In this document: positions 34,450 through 44,254 of the stretch, piece after piece
How the letters are laid out: each line of letters starts with the position of its first letter
Numbering within the stretch: the stretch's first letter is position 1
Source of the DNA: Candidatus Nitrospira nitrosa
GTDB taxonomy: Bacteria; Nitrospirota; Nitrospiria; Nitrospirales; Nitrospiraceae
Length of the DNA: 64,000 nucleotides
Reading direction: 5' to 3'
NCBI RefSeq assembly: GCF_001458735.1
Contig: NZ_CZQA01000001.1
Coordinates: 1,116,001-1,180,000 of the forward strand
The notes under the pieces: model-generated
The model's input: only the letters and a program-made list of their open reading frames with translations
What the model was told of the DNA's origin: nothing
The model's database searches: none
Translations under genes and position numbers: made by a program

Positions 34450-35997
34450 ATGAAGTTCCTCGCAGTTCATCCCGGTCCGCTCATGTACACCAAGATTTAT
34501 CTCCGCCTGGAGCCGCTTGGCCTGGAGATGGTGGCCCAAGCATGCCGCCAGGCTGGTCACGATGTTCGTCTGATCGATCTGCAGGCAGACACATGGAAAG
34601 ACTATGAGGCGTTGATCCGTTCCTGGAAACCCGACGCAGTCGCATTCGCCTGTAACTATTTGGCCAATGTTCCTGAGGTCGTGGACCTTGCGAAATTGAC
34701 GAAAAAGGAGTTGCCGCATGCCTTCGTCTTTGTCGGGGGACATAGCGCTTCCTTCGTGGCCAAGGATTTCTTGGAGCATGGGAATGGGGCCATCGATTGT
34801 GTTCTCAAAGGCGAAGGCGAAGTCGCCACCCCTAAGCTGTTAGAAGCAGTGGAGCAAGACCGCAAGGCCATTACAAAGGTTCCCGGCGTTGTCACGCTCG
34901 ACGGCGAAGGACCGCCGGCACAATTTATCGAGAATCTCGACAACGTCCGTCCGGCACGCGACCTATTGCGAAACCGGCACAAATACTTCATCGGTGTACT
35001 GGACCCCTGTGCCTCCGTCGAATTCGCACGAGGCTGTCCCTGGGATTGTTCCTTCTGCAGCGCCTGGACGTTCTATGGCCGCAGCTATCGCATGGTCAGT
35101 CCGGAGAAAGCGGTCGAGGAATTGGAGCAGGTGCAAGAGCCAGGCATCTTCCTGGTCGACGATGTGGCCTTCATTCAAGGCAAGCAGGGCATGGAGATCG
35201 GCGAAGCGGTCGCGCGGCGTGGCATCAAGAAACAGTACTACATGGAGACGCGGGGCGACGTGCTCCTGCGCAATAAGGAAGTCTTTCAATTCTGGAAGAC
35301 GCTCGGCCTGCAGTACATGTTCTTGGGCGTTGAGGCTATCGATGCCGAAGGCCTTAAGATGCACCGGAAACGCATTTCATTGGGGCGGAACTTCGAGGCG
35401 CTTGAATTCGCCCGCTCCCTCGGCATTACTGTGGCCATCAATTTGATCGCAGACCCCGACTGGGATCGGGAACGGTTCGAAGTCGTGCGGCAGTGGTGCC
35501 TGGACATTCCGGAGATTGTAAATATCAGCGTCAATACGCCGTATCCCGGCACGGAGAGCTGGGTGACGGAATCTCGCAAGATGCATACTCGGGATTACCG
35601 CCTGTTCGACATTCAGCATGCCGTCATGCCGACCAAAATGCCGCTGCCGGAGTTTTATGCAGAGCTGGTCAAGACGCAACAGGTGTTGAACAAGAAGCAC
35701 CTGGGTTGGGCTGCGCTGAAAGGTACGGCAAAGATTGCGGCAGGGCATTTGATGCGGGGGCAGACCAATTTCATCAAGATGCTGTGGAAGTTCAACAGCG
35801 TCTACAATCCCGAGCTGCAATTAGCGGATCACCGCCGACCAGTGGTCTACGAGATGACGCCGCCACCGGAGCACAAAGAAAAGGTCGATGCGAAACAGCT
35901 GTACATCCTGCCGGCCAAAGGTCGCCAGGGTCGAAACATCGACGACGCAACAGAAACCTTCGTCGACGAGACTCGCATGGGCACCACGGCGGTCTGA
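34450..35997 (+). CDS. hpnR: Hopanoid C-3 methylase HpnR (radical SAM, B12-binding)
   Basis: A 515-residue protein with an N-terminal cobalamin-binding-like domain (LEPLGLEMVAQACRQAGHDV, FVFVGGHSASFVAKDF), then a radical SAM domain with iron-sulfur motif FARGCPWDCSFCSAWTFYG (CxxxCxxC) and a long C-terminal part. The start LAVHPGPLMYTKIYLRLEPL matches HpnR, which adds a methyl group to C-3 of hopanoids. ATG 34450 is chosen because GAGGAGG lies 9 bp upstream; TTG 34441 is too close to it. No other hopanoid genes are in the window. A related B12 radical SAM methylase cannot be fully excluded. Confidence 0.85.
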   Translation: MKFLAVHPGPLMYTKIYLRLEPLGLEMVAQACRQAGHDVRLIDLQADTWKDYEALIRSWKPDAVAFACNYLANVPEVVDLAKLTKKELPHAFVFVGGHSASFVAKDFLEHGNGAIDCVLKGEGEVATPKLLEAVEQDRKAITKVPGVVTLDGEGPPAQFIENLDNVRPARDLLRNRHKYFIGVLDPCASVEFARGCPWDCSFCSAWTFYGRSYRMVSPEKAVEELEQVQEPGIFLVDDVAFIQGKQGMEIGEAVARRGIKKQYYMETRGDVLLRNKEVFQFWKTLGLQYMFLGVEAIDAEGLKMHRKRISLGRNFEALEFARSLGITVAINLIADPDWDRERFEVVRQWCLDIPEIVNISVNTPYPGTESWVTESRKMHTRDYRLFDIQHAVMPTKMPLPEFYAELVKTQQVLNKKHLGWAALKGTAKIAAGHLMRGQTNFIKMLWKFNSVYNPELQLADHRRPVVYEMTPPPEHKEKVDAKQLYILPAKGRQGRNIDDATETFVDETRMGTTAV

Positions 35998-36338
35998 TCG
36001 CTGCTTCGGCAAATCGCTCGGTCAGCCGTTCGGGTCGCCGTCATCCAGTGGCGTGATGGTGTAACTGATGCGAATGGTGGGCCACGTGCGGCAAAAAAGT
36101 TTGGACATTCCTGAAGCCACTCCAATCGTCCAAGAGAAAATCGCCACCGGGATTGCGGGGTTGTTTTAGCTCGATTCCGCATAAAGACCCGTTCGCAGAC
36201 TCAACTCATTGAACGGCAAGGGTATGGCGTATTATTCCTGAACCGTAGTGGTGTGTCTTACAGACAGAATTGGGCAGATCCGGCTTTTATGCAGGTCGGT
36301 CTAAACATTGTTAGCCTTCCAAATTATCTTGTCTGACT
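35998..36338. other. Intergenic region
   Basis: About 340 bp with no supported gene, terminator or repeat. It marks the passage from hpnR to a toxin-like patch. Confidence 0.35.
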
Positions 36339-37097
36339 ATGGAACACTCGGAAGCAATCACCCTTCTCCGTGGAATCTTGGCTGAAGTTTCTCTTGCAAG
36401 TGGGGCGGCTGCCACTGAGCAATTTGGTGGGCTTCGTGAAGTAGACGCAAAGGTGCGTGAAGCACGCCATGTCATTGAAAATGTGGCTGGGCTTTCTCCG
36501 AACTTCCTAACCCAGTTCGACAACGACGAAGACTTTCAGACACAAAGCCGCCGAGTTCGCTTGGAAGCTTTGGCTGGCCATATCCGTAGCGCTCTGAAGT
36601 TCCTTGATGCCGGTGGCGTCACCAAACCAAAGAAGGAAATCTTCGCGCCTCCAGATGTATCAAATCTTACGTCGTCCGTTCCAAACCTTAATGATTCGAT
36701 TGGCCGTAGGTGGAGAGAGGCGCAGAAGTGCGCGCATATCGAGTGCCACACGTCCGCTATAATCATGATGGGTAGCATTCTAGAGGCTTTGCTTCTAGCT
36801 AGAGCCACGCTGACTCCGGCGATCGCGTATCAGTCCGGAAAAGCACCAAAGGATAGAAATGGGAAAGCCCCTGCCCTCCAAGATTGGACTCTTGGCTCCC
36901 TAATCGATGTAGCTGTAGATGTCGGTTGGCTTAAGAGTGATAGGGGAAAATTCAGCCACGCCCTCCGAGAATCGCGGAATGTTGTTCATCCTTGGGTCGA
37001 AGTAACTACTAGAGCAAATTTTGACGATGCGACGTGCAGAACCTCATGAGAAGTTCTTAAGGCTTCAGTCAATGATTTGCTTAAATCTGTTCCGTAA
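36339..37097 (+). pseudogene. HEPN-like protein gene with late in-frame TGA
   Basis: The frame runs 236 codons to TGA at 37047, then continues in the same frame for 15 sensible residues (EVLKASVNDLLKSVP) to TAA 37095. The TGA stands where Trp would fit. The second half looks like a HEPN-type helical domain: HTSAIIMMGSILEALLLARA and RESRNVVHPWVE, an Arg-x4-6-His pattern as in HEPN ribonucleases and DUF4145-like proteins. Loss of about 16 end residues may or may not inactivate it. It sits beside the MNT/HEPN pair. Confidence 0.6.
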
Positions 37098-37286
37098 CAC
37101 AAGGCTAACCCGCACCAGAAGTGATATCGGGGTCACTTCTTGAGGTTGCATTCCCATCAGCAAATCAAGCGGGAGAGCTGGGCAAACTCAAGAACTCCCC
37201 ACCAGCTTCGCTTCTCCACGGCCTGGTCAACGCAGTACCAGCCTTTCCGTCTCGCATCAGTCGGATATTTCGTATATATTCTCCAT

Positions 37287-37604
37287 ATGAGCACAAGTTC
37301 TCTCACCCGTGATGAAGCAATTCGGCGACTTCACGCCATTGAGTCAAAGATTCGGGGCCTTGGTATTCGTCGGCTGGCACTCTTCGGGTCCGTACTTCGT
37401 AACGAGGCTCGCCCCGACAGTGATGTTGATGTGCTTATCGAGTTCGCTCCGAATGAAAAGACATTCGATCGCTTCATGGAGCTGGCGGATCTGCTGGAAG
37501 ACACGTTGCAGCATCGGGTGGAAGTGATCACTACGGAGTCACTCTCACCGTTTATCGGGCCACACATTTTGGCCGAGGCAACGGATGTCCTTCGAGCCGC
37601 ATGA
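37287..37604 (+). CDS. MNT-family nucleotidyltransferase antitoxin
   Basis: A 105-residue minimal nucleotidyltransferase: LALFGSVLRNEARPDSDVDV gives the GS...DxD catalytic motif, followed by FDRFMELADLLEDTLQHRVE. In HEPN/MNT modules this enzyme adds AMP to a tyrosine of the HEPN toxin. ATG 37287 has no ribosome site but lies directly after TATATT, so the message could be leaderless; an in-frame extension to 37140 is unlikely. It overlaps the HEPN gene by 20 bp. Confidence 0.85.
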   Translation: MSTSSLTRDEAIRRLHAIESKIRGLGIRRLALFGSVLRNEARPDSDVDVLIEFAPNEKTFDRFMELADLLEDTLQHRVEVITTESLSPFIGPHILAEATDVLRAA

Positions 37605-37929
37605 CTATCTGCGGCATATCCTCGCGGAAGTCGAGTATCTCCTCGATTAGAGTCGGACGCTTACCTATGAGCGATTTGTAGTCGATCAGACGCTGCGACG
37701 TGCGTTCGTGCGCAGCTTGGAGATTATCGGCGAAGCAGTGAAGAACTTGCCCGCTGAGTTCCGGGCATCGCATCCCGAGGTTGCGTGGCGTCCGATGGCT
37801 CAGATGCGAGACCGCCTGATCCACAGTTACTTTGGAGTGGATTATCAACTGGTATGGGATGTGGTGTTCGAGAAAATTCCGGAACTGAAGCGTAGCATCC
37901 AGCGGATTATTGATTCACAACAAGCTTAG
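37585..37929 (+). pseudogene. HEPN toxin (DUF86) gene interrupted by an amber codon
   Basis: From ATG 37585 the frame gives MSFEPHDYLRHILAEVEYLL, then TAG at 37648 (codon 22) where Gln is usual, then an otherwise intact DUF86/HEPN protein: RAFVRSLEIIGEAVKNLPAE and the active motif RDRLIHSYFGVDY (RxxxxHxY). The Tyr is the residue modified by MNT partners. A single nonsense change disables full-length translation; a GTG at 37708 could start a 73-residue remnant that keeps the RxxxxH motif. It overlaps the MNT gene start-to-end as in working modules. Confidence 0.82.
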
Positions 37930-38170
37930 CCATCAAGGCGGGGGAGACGTGGAATGACGAGACTCTCACGCGAACCGTTCGGCGGCGCAGCTCATAGTCG
38001 CCAGCTTTCTTAGGAAGCTGCAAGGTCAGGCGCGTTCACCTCGTACCTGAGACCGGATCAGAAGAATCGGCAGTAAGTCAATCTCGTCCATCCGACTTTG
38101 AGACCCTCACCGTTTTGCTCCCCACCTGTTATACTGACCCATCTCTTCCATCACTCTGAGGACCAGCCTC

Positions 38171-39628
38171 ATGAGCTCACCGACCTGGGATGAATTTGCC
38201 GAGCTTGCGCTGAAACGGATTACGGCCTCGGGTGCCGAGTACGGCGACATCCGCATTCAAGACAGCCAAACAGAACAGATCGAAGGCGAAGATCGTCGAA
38301 TCGCGTCGATTCGAGATATCCGGGACATCGGCTTCGGGGTCCGCGTGCTCTATCACGGAGCTTGGGGATTTGCTGCCAGTTCGATTCTCTCACTGGAGGA
38401 AGTTCCACGAGTCGCGGATCTGGCCGTCGAGATCGCCAAGGGGTCTGCCTCTGTCGCCCTTGAAAAGGTCAGATTAGCTCCGGAGCCGGTTCATCGTGAT
38501 CGTATCGTGACGCCATATCGCATCAGTCCCTTCGGCGTCCCGCTCGAGAAGAAAACCGACTTACTGTTGAGTGTCATGGAGATTCTTCACCGGCAGAAGG
38601 GGATCGCACGAAGCAGTGCGAGCCTCTGGGCGAGACGAGACCAGAAATTGTTTGTGTCGACAGAGGGGTCTCACTTGGAGTTTGATCTCTTGGCGGAACA
38701 AGGGGACTGTACCGCAACCGCGTTACATGATGGCCTGTTTGCGTCACGGAGCTTCAATACGCCTCATCTGCGCCAAGGGTATGAATTGATCGAGGAGGCT
38801 GACCTGCGGCGAGAGGCCTCGCGTGTGGCCGCTCAAGCAGCCGAAAAAGTTAGATCTCCCACGGTCGATGCGGGCCAGTATGATCTCGTACTCGACCCGG
38901 AACATCTCTCCTTGACAATTCATGAATCCTGCGGCCATCCGAGTGAACTTGATCGTGCGCTGGGGTACGAAGCCAATTATGCCGGCACCAGTTTTTTGAC
39001 GACGGAGAAATTGGGAACCTTTCGGTATGGCTCTCGGTATGTGAACCTCGTGGCGGATAACACCGAACCGGAGACGCTCGCGGCTACCGGATATGACGAC
39101 GACGGAGTCTCGTGCCAGCAATGGGACGTGATTCGAGACGGGATCTTCGTCGGCTACTCTACCAATCGAGAAGTGGCACCGAAGATTGGCGCGACTCGTT
39201 CCCGTGGGTCCAACCGCGCTGATGGATGGGGCAGCGTCCCTATCGTTCGCATCGCCAATATCGGGCTTGAACCAGGGGCGGCGACGGTCGAGCAACTGAT
39301 TGCCGATGTGAAACGGGGCATCTACATCGAAGGCCATGGGTCGTACAGCATTGATCAGCGGCGGTATAACTTCCAGTTCGGCGGGGACGCGTTTTGGCTG
39401 ATTGAAAACGGTCGACGGACTCATATGGTGCGGGACGTGATCTATCATGGGATCACGCCGGAGTTCTGGAACAGCTGCGACGGCGTGGCGGATCGATCAG
39501 CTCGTCGTCGGTACGGGTTCATCACGTGTGGGAAAGGTCAACCAGGTCAATCGGGCTGGATGACCCATGCCGCGTCAACCGCAAGATTTCGACAGGTACA
39601 GGTGATCAGAGGAGAGGGACAGGCATGA
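38171..39628 (+). CDS. tldD: Metalloprotease TldD
   Basis: A 485-residue TldD/PmbA-family protease subunit. The zinc motif HESCGHPSELDRALG (HExxxH) marks it as the catalytic TldD. Other family blocks are FGVRVLYHGAWGFAASS and SVPIVRIANIGLEPGAAT. TldD with TldE degrades unfolded peptides and processes some modified peptides. Its stop overlaps the next gene (ATGA), so the two subunits are coupled. Confidence 0.93.
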   Translation: MSSPTWDEFAELALKRITASGAEYGDIRIQDSQTEQIEGEDRRIASIRDIRDIGFGVRVLYHGAWGFAASSILSLEEVPRVADLAVEIAKGSASVALEKVRLAPEPVHRDRIVTPYRISPFGVPLEKKTDLLLSVMEILHRQKGIARSSASLWARRDQKLFVSTEGSHLEFDLLAEQGDCTATALHDGLFASRSFNTPHLRQGYELIEEADLRREASRVAAQAAEKVRSPTVDAGQYDLVLDPEHLSLTIHESCGHPSELDRALGYEANYAGTSFLTTEKLGTFRYGSRYVNLVADNTEPETLAATGYDDDGVSCQQWDVIRDGIFVGYSTNREVAPKIGATRSRGSNRADGWGSVPIVRIANIGLEPGAATVEQLIADVKRGIYIEGHGSYSIDQRRYNFQFGGDAFWLIENGRRTHMVRDVIYHGITPEFWNSCDGVADRSARRRYGFITCGKGQPGQSGWMTHAASTARFRQVQVIRGEGQA

Positions 39629-40968
39629 CCGCCGCGAGTGGGAAGTCCTGGCCGCACATGACGAGTCGTGAGGAGTTTCGCTTTCTCAGTGATCTCGTCT
39701 TCACACGCTCGTCTGCCGATCATACGATGGTCAGCCTTCATGACCGCCATGCCGGAACGACTCGATTTGCCAATAATCAGGTTGTGCAAAACGTCGATAC
39801 GAGACGCGGGACACTATCTGTTCGCGTTGCGTTTGATGGGCGGCAGGGAACGGCCAGCACAACGGATTTCACGGCTGGTGCGATTCAGGACGCCGTGACT
39901 CGGGCTGAGCGGATTGCCAGAGTCTCTCCGGTCGATCCGGAATACCTTCCCCCACCGGACCCCTGCGCCTTTGCCATGCGAGCGACGGCAAAACCTGAGA
40001 CTGCTGGGGCGGGGCCAGCCCGCCGGCTGGAGTACACCAACGAAGCAATCAGTCAGTGTCGGATGGAGAATCTGTTGGCGGCAGGGGTGGTGTCGTCCTC
40101 GATGACGGCGGTCGGGATTGCTGCAAACAATGGGCTCTTCGGCTATGAGCAGCGGGGGGATGCCCGGTTTAGCTTGACCGTGCAGGCCGGAGAGGCAACA
40201 GGTTGGAGTGCTGCCGCACATCGATCGATTGATCACTTAAAGGTTCAGGAGCGGACCTTGGTCGCGATTAAGAAAGCCAAGTCCGGCCGTGATGTGCAGG
40301 AGCTCTCACCAGGGACGTATCCCGTGATCCTTGAGCCGGCGGCGGTGGCAGGCCTGTGGACGTGGCTGATGTGGTCGCTCGATGCCAAATCCTATGCGAA
40401 GGGAACCAGCCCATTTGCTGGGAAGCTGGGACGTCTCATTGTGGATGAACGATTGAGCCTCCGGAATAGTCCAGATCATCCTGATCTATTGGGTGAGGGG
40501 TTTACGGCGGATGGCTTACCGAGTCTTGCATCGGTCTGGATTGAGCATGGAGTCTTACGACAGCTGGCCCACAACCGGTTTACGGCCAAGACTGATGGCG
40601 TGGATCCTGTCCCGACTCTGGACGCTCCGGCCTTATCCGTGGAGGGACTCCCAGTGGCCTCCATTCAGGATCTCGTGAAGAATTCGGAGCGGGCAATTCT
40701 GGTCACGAATTTTTGGTACATCCGGCCTGTAAATCATCGCAACCTGCTGCTGACCGGCATGACACGAGATGGGACCTTCCTTGTAGAGAAGGGGGAGGTA
40801 GTGTCTGCCGTGAAAAACTTCCGCTTTCATGAGAGCCCGCTCGTGGCCTTTCGACAGGTTGAGGCCTGGACGCGTCCGATGGAAGCCGTGAATTCGGAGA
40901 TAGGGAAAATGCTCGTCCCGGCCATGGTCTTGCCACGGTTTACCTTCTCCAGCATGACCCGGTTCTAG
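39625..40968 (+). CDS. tldE: TldE/PmbA-family partner subunit
   Basis: A 447-residue protein of the same family lacking HExxxH, as TldE does. Visible blocks: TTRFANNQVVQNVDTRRGTL, ELSPGTYPVILEPAAVAGLW and ILVTNFWYIRPVNHRNLLLT. ATG 39625 lies in the tldD stop and has GGAGAGGG upstream. It forms the heterodimer with TldD. Confidence 0.92.
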   Translation: MTAASGKSWPHMTSREEFRFLSDLVFTRSSADHTMVSLHDRHAGTTRFANNQVVQNVDTRRGTLSVRVAFDGRQGTASTTDFTAGAIQDAVTRAERIARVSPVDPEYLPPPDPCAFAMRATAKPETAGAGPARRLEYTNEAISQCRMENLLAAGVVSSSMTAVGIAANNGLFGYEQRGDARFSLTVQAGEATGWSAAAHRSIDHLKVQERTLVAIKKAKSGRDVQELSPGTYPVILEPAAVAGLWTWLMWSLDAKSYAKGTSPFAGKLGRLIVDERLSLRNSPDHPDLLGEGFTADGLPSLASVWIEHGVLRQLAHNRFTAKTDGVDPVPTLDAPALSVEGLPVASIQDLVKNSERAILVTNFWYIRPVNHRNLLLTGMTRDGTFLVEKGEVVSAVKNFRFHESPLVAFRQVEAWTRPMEAVNSEIGKMLVPAMVLPRFTFSSMTRF

Positions 40969-41090
40969 CTAACTAGTTATGAATACGAATATATTTTTGC
41001 CTCCAGTGAATAAAAAGGTTGACTCTTGAGGCGATGAGGAGTAGGTACATTAATCATGGGTGACTAGGTCTGAATGAAGGGATCCGCCAG

Positions 41091-41765
41091 ATGCCTCCTC
41101 GCTTCAATAAAGAACCTATCAACTTAATCCATCGGATTCCGTCTCAAAAGCAAATTGATGAAGCACGACCGGTGCCTCCGGCCTACGGTCAAGTTCTGCT
41201 TCAGGCAGGGGCGCTCTGTCTCAGTAAAGTCCGTAATTTCATTACGAATGTGGTGCAATATGTAGGGGACACTTCCGCTCGAGTCAGGAAGAAGCCTCTT
41301 GCGCTGCCGGATTGGACAAAAGAACGAAGTGACCAAGTTGAGCGCTTTGGTAGTAACCATAGTGTGAGACGCGTGAGTGCGGTTGAAGAACATGCACAGG
41401 TAACTGCAACTCCTTTGGCACCAAACGTTACGATTCTCCAAACCCCAACACCTGTTCAATCAGGAGAAGTTGCCGATCTCCGAGCCTGCTTGGTCGGCCA
41501 ACAGGATGAGATTGCCCGGCTCACGTCGCATATTCAAGAGTTGACCTCGTTGGTGAGTGCTCAACAGCAGGTCCTTGTTCATTTAGGGAAAGAACTCGAA
41601 ACGGGAGAGTTTTCAACCACGTCCAACGGCACAGCGGCTGCGACGGTGAAGAGAAACCGTGTCGGTCGAAAGAAGCCGGCAGTCGGTGAAGCACAAACTC
41701 ACCCGCAAGGAAATGAACGTCCGTTTCCCCATCAGGAAGCTGAAGGCCCGTCGCTCAACCTCTAG
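41091..41765 (+). CDS. Hypothetical protein with central coiled coil
   Basis: A 224-residue protein I do not recognise. The middle (about 125-165; LRACLVGQQDEIARLTSHIQ) predicts a coiled coil, and the end is basic and proline-rich (KRNRVGRKKPA), a pattern compatible with polymer or nucleic-acid binding. It resembles small phasin- or adaptor-like proteins in layout only. It follows an AT-rich 120-bp spacer and stands alone. Confidence 0.6.
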   Translation: MPPRFNKEPINLIHRIPSQKQIDEARPVPPAYGQVLLQAGALCLSKVRNFITNVVQYVGDTSARVRKKPLALPDWTKERSDQVERFGSNHSVRRVSAVEEHAQVTATPLAPNVTILQTPTPVQSGEVADLRACLVGQQDEIARLTSHIQELTSLVSAQQQVLVHLGKELETGEFSTTSNGTAAATVKRNRVGRKKPAVGEAQTHPQGNERPFPHQEAEGPSLNL

Positions 41766-41916
41766 CGCTAAACCTTCATCAGTTGTCCTGCCTGTATCCT
41801 GACTTCAATTTCCCGGCAAGCCAAACACGAGCCTAGTCCATGAGTAATGGTGAGATGGGGCCTGTGTTCCCTCATCCTCTAGTCAGGTACTGGTCTCGTC
41901 TGCTAAGACTCTAACG

Positions 41917-43554
41917 ATGATGACTCGTCGACTCTCCTCCTGTGTCGTACTCTGTCTTAGTCTATCTGTCCTAGAGTCCGCGGGAGCAGGTGAACAAGCT
42001 GCGAATCGAGTCCCTCTCTTCGAGAATCTCGGGACTCTGCACCACCCAATCACCACCCATTCTAAGGATGCACAACGATACTTTGACCAAGGGTTGCGGC
42101 TCGTCTACGGTTTTAACCATGAGGAGGCAATCCGGGCGTTTGAGCAAGCAGCGAAACTTGATCCTTCTGCCGCGATGGCCTACTGGGGCATCGCACTTGC
42201 GCTCGGGCCAAATATCAACGCAGCCATGGACAAGACAGATGAGCGCCGGGCTTGGGAGGCTCTGCAGAAAGCCCGATCCTACAGTGCCCATGTGACCCTC
42301 GCCGAACAGGCCTATATCACTGCCATCGGCAAGCGCTACACCCTGAAGGGACCCACACGAGCGATACTGGACAAGGCTTATGCGGATGCGATGCGAGTCC
42401 TCTGGAAACAATTTCCGGAGGATCCCGATGCCGGAGTCTTGTTTGCCGAAGCCCTCATGGATCTCCATCCCTGGGATTTCTGGACCGTCCATGGAAAGCC
42501 GAAGTCCGGGACAGAGGAACTTGTCACAACGCTGGAGACGGTTCTTGCGCGTGTACCGAATCACCCTGGAGCCTGTCACTACTATATCCATGCCATGGAA
42601 GCGTCATTGACTCCAGAACGAGCCTTGGGTTGCGCAGAACGCCTACCAGCGTTGATGCCAGGGGCCGGACATCTCGTTCATATGCCGGCGCATATCCATA
42701 TGCGACTCGGTCGTTATCATGAAGCCGTGGAAGACAATGCACAGGCTGCTGAAATCGACCGACGCGACTTGGCTGGGAGATCATCTCGTGGGGATGAGGC
42801 TGATGGCTATTACCGGCACAACCTCCATTTTCTCTGGGCGTCGTTGATCATGGAGGGGCGAAGCGTCGAAGCCATGAAGGTTGCACGACAATTAATGGGG
42901 ACGATCAGGGAAACGGAAGTACGGCAAGATGTATCCAAGGACTTGTACCGGCCTGTGCCACTGTGGTCGATGATCCGGTTTGGACAGTGGGACGCGCTGC
43001 TCCAAGAATTGCCTCCACCGAACACGTTCCGACTCAAACAAGCCATCTGGCGATTGGGAAGGGGAATGGCGTTGATGGCATCCGGCAGGGGGCCTGGAGC
43101 CGAAGGAGAGCATGTCGCATTGGCGGCGTTGGCAAAACGATTCGCGCGACACCAGACAAGCGAGGAGCGAACCGAGCGGGCGCTCATTCAGATTGCCGAG
43201 CGACTGCTTGCCGGAGAAATTGCCGTTCATCACAAGCACTATGATGCGGCAATCACAGCCCTTCGGGAGGCCATCAAATTGGAGGACGCCCTACCGTATT
43301 CGGAGCCATCGTTCTGGCCCCTTCCAGTTAGGCACTATTTGGGTGTCGTTCTGCAGAAGGCTGGCAGAGCTCAGGAGGCGGAATCGGTCTATCGAGCCGA
43401 TCTGATCAAGAATCCACACAATGGATGGGCTGAGTACGGGCTGATGCAGAGCCTTCGCGCTCAACGCAAGGATCGCGAGGCGAACGAGGTGGAGCAGCAA
43501 TGGAAGCGGGCATGGGCATATGCCGATGTGAACCTGGTTGCCTCTCGTTTTTGA
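41917..43554 (+). CDS. Exported TPR protein
   Basis: A 545-residue protein with a signal peptide (SCVVLCLSLSVLESAGA) and a run of TPR-like repeats, first GLRLVYGFNHEEAIRAFEQA then AMAYWGIALALGPNINAAM. The LGTLHHPITTHSKDAQRYFD start belongs to a family common in environmental bacteria and near metal or oxidative-stress genes. Exact role unknown; periplasmic scaffold is likely. Confidence 0.8.
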   Translation: MMTRRLSSCVVLCLSLSVLESAGAGEQAANRVPLFENLGTLHHPITTHSKDAQRYFDQGLRLVYGFNHEEAIRAFEQAAKLDPSAAMAYWGIALALGPNINAAMDKTDERRAWEALQKARSYSAHVTLAEQAYITAIGKRYTLKGPTRAILDKAYADAMRVLWKQFPEDPDAGVLFAEALMDLHPWDFWTVHGKPKSGTEELVTTLETVLARVPNHPGACHYYIHAMEASLTPERALGCAERLPALMPGAGHLVHMPAHIHMRLGRYHEAVEDNAQAAEIDRRDLAGRSSRGDEADGYYRHNLHFLWASLIMEGRSVEAMKVARQLMGTIRETEVRQDVSKDLYRPVPLWSMIRFGQWDALLQELPPPNTFRLKQAIWRLGRGMALMASGRGPGAEGEHVALAALAKRFARHQTSEERTERALIQIAERLLAGEIAVHHKHYDAAITALREAIKLEDALPYSEPSFWPLPVRHYLGVVLQKAGRAQEAESVYRADLIKNPHNGWAEYGLMQSLRAQRKDREANEVEQQWKRAWAYADVNLVASRF

Positions 43555-43584
43555 GAGGTTGGATATGCAGAGGTGGAGGTAGGG

Positions 43585-44127
43585 ATGCGATTTATCGTTG
43601 GAGTAATGGGACCAGCCAAGGCACCGAAGAAGGATCTCGATAATGCGCGAATCCTTGGCGAGTTTATTGCGCGACGCGGCTGGGTGGTGCTGACGGGCGG
43701 GAAAGACGTGGGCGTCATGGAAGCTGCCTGTGAAGGCGCCAAACGGGTTGGGGGCAGCCTGACCATCGGTATCTTACCGACGGCGAAGGACAAGGTGTCT
43801 CGGCATGTCGACGTGTCCATCATCACCGAAATGGGCAGTGGTCGGAACAACATCAACGTGTTGACTAGCCATGTCGTGGTGGTATGCGGATTGAGCGGGT
43901 CCGGGACCGTCTCCGAAGTGGCCCTGGCGGTCAAGGCCGGGAAACCCGTCATTCTCGTCGCGGCATCGGATGCGGATGTGACATTTTTCCGCAAACTCGA
44001 CAAGCGACTGGTCAATGCAGCAGCTACGCCGGAAGAAGCGATCGAGCTCATCATGAAGCTGATGGACAAACGGCAACGACGGGCACACCGTACGGCACAG
44101 GACACCTATGGGTATCTGCCGGTGTAA
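43585..44127 (+). CDS. SLOG/TIGR00725-family nucleotide-binding protein
   Basis: A 180-residue Rossmann-like protein of the LOG/lysine-decarboxylase-like superfamily: VVLTGGKDVGVMEAACEGAK, GSGRNNINVLTSHVVVVCG and SGSGTVSEVALAVKAGK. ATG 43585 is preferred; GGAGG lies 6 bp upstream. The usual LOG PGGxGTxxE motif is changed to SGSGTVSE, as in the TIGR00725 branch. Enzyme activity not known. Confidence 0.8.
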   Translation: MRFIVGVMGPAKAPKKDLDNARILGEFIARRGWVVLTGGKDVGVMEAACEGAKRVGGSLTIGILPTAKDKVSRHVDVSIITEMGSGRNNINVLTSHVVVVCGLSGSGTVSEVALAVKAGKPVILVAASDADVTFFRKLDKRLVNAAATPEEAIELIMKLMDKRQRRAHRTAQDTYGYLPV

Positions 44128-44254
44128 CCGGACAACCAGCGCATGCCATCTTCGTTCTTGGGTCACGTAGTGCGACAACGATTCTGCGAAGTGTGCTGTC
44201 TGGCGATGTAAGAATGGAGCCTCCGCGACGACGATAAGGGAGGAGGATACCAAC

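Noticed and set aside
36339-37929. TGA/TAG codons read as sense (recoding)
   Set aside because: TAA stops also occur in the cysD relic, ordinary genes here use all three stops, and a frameshift is present; gene decay is simpler.
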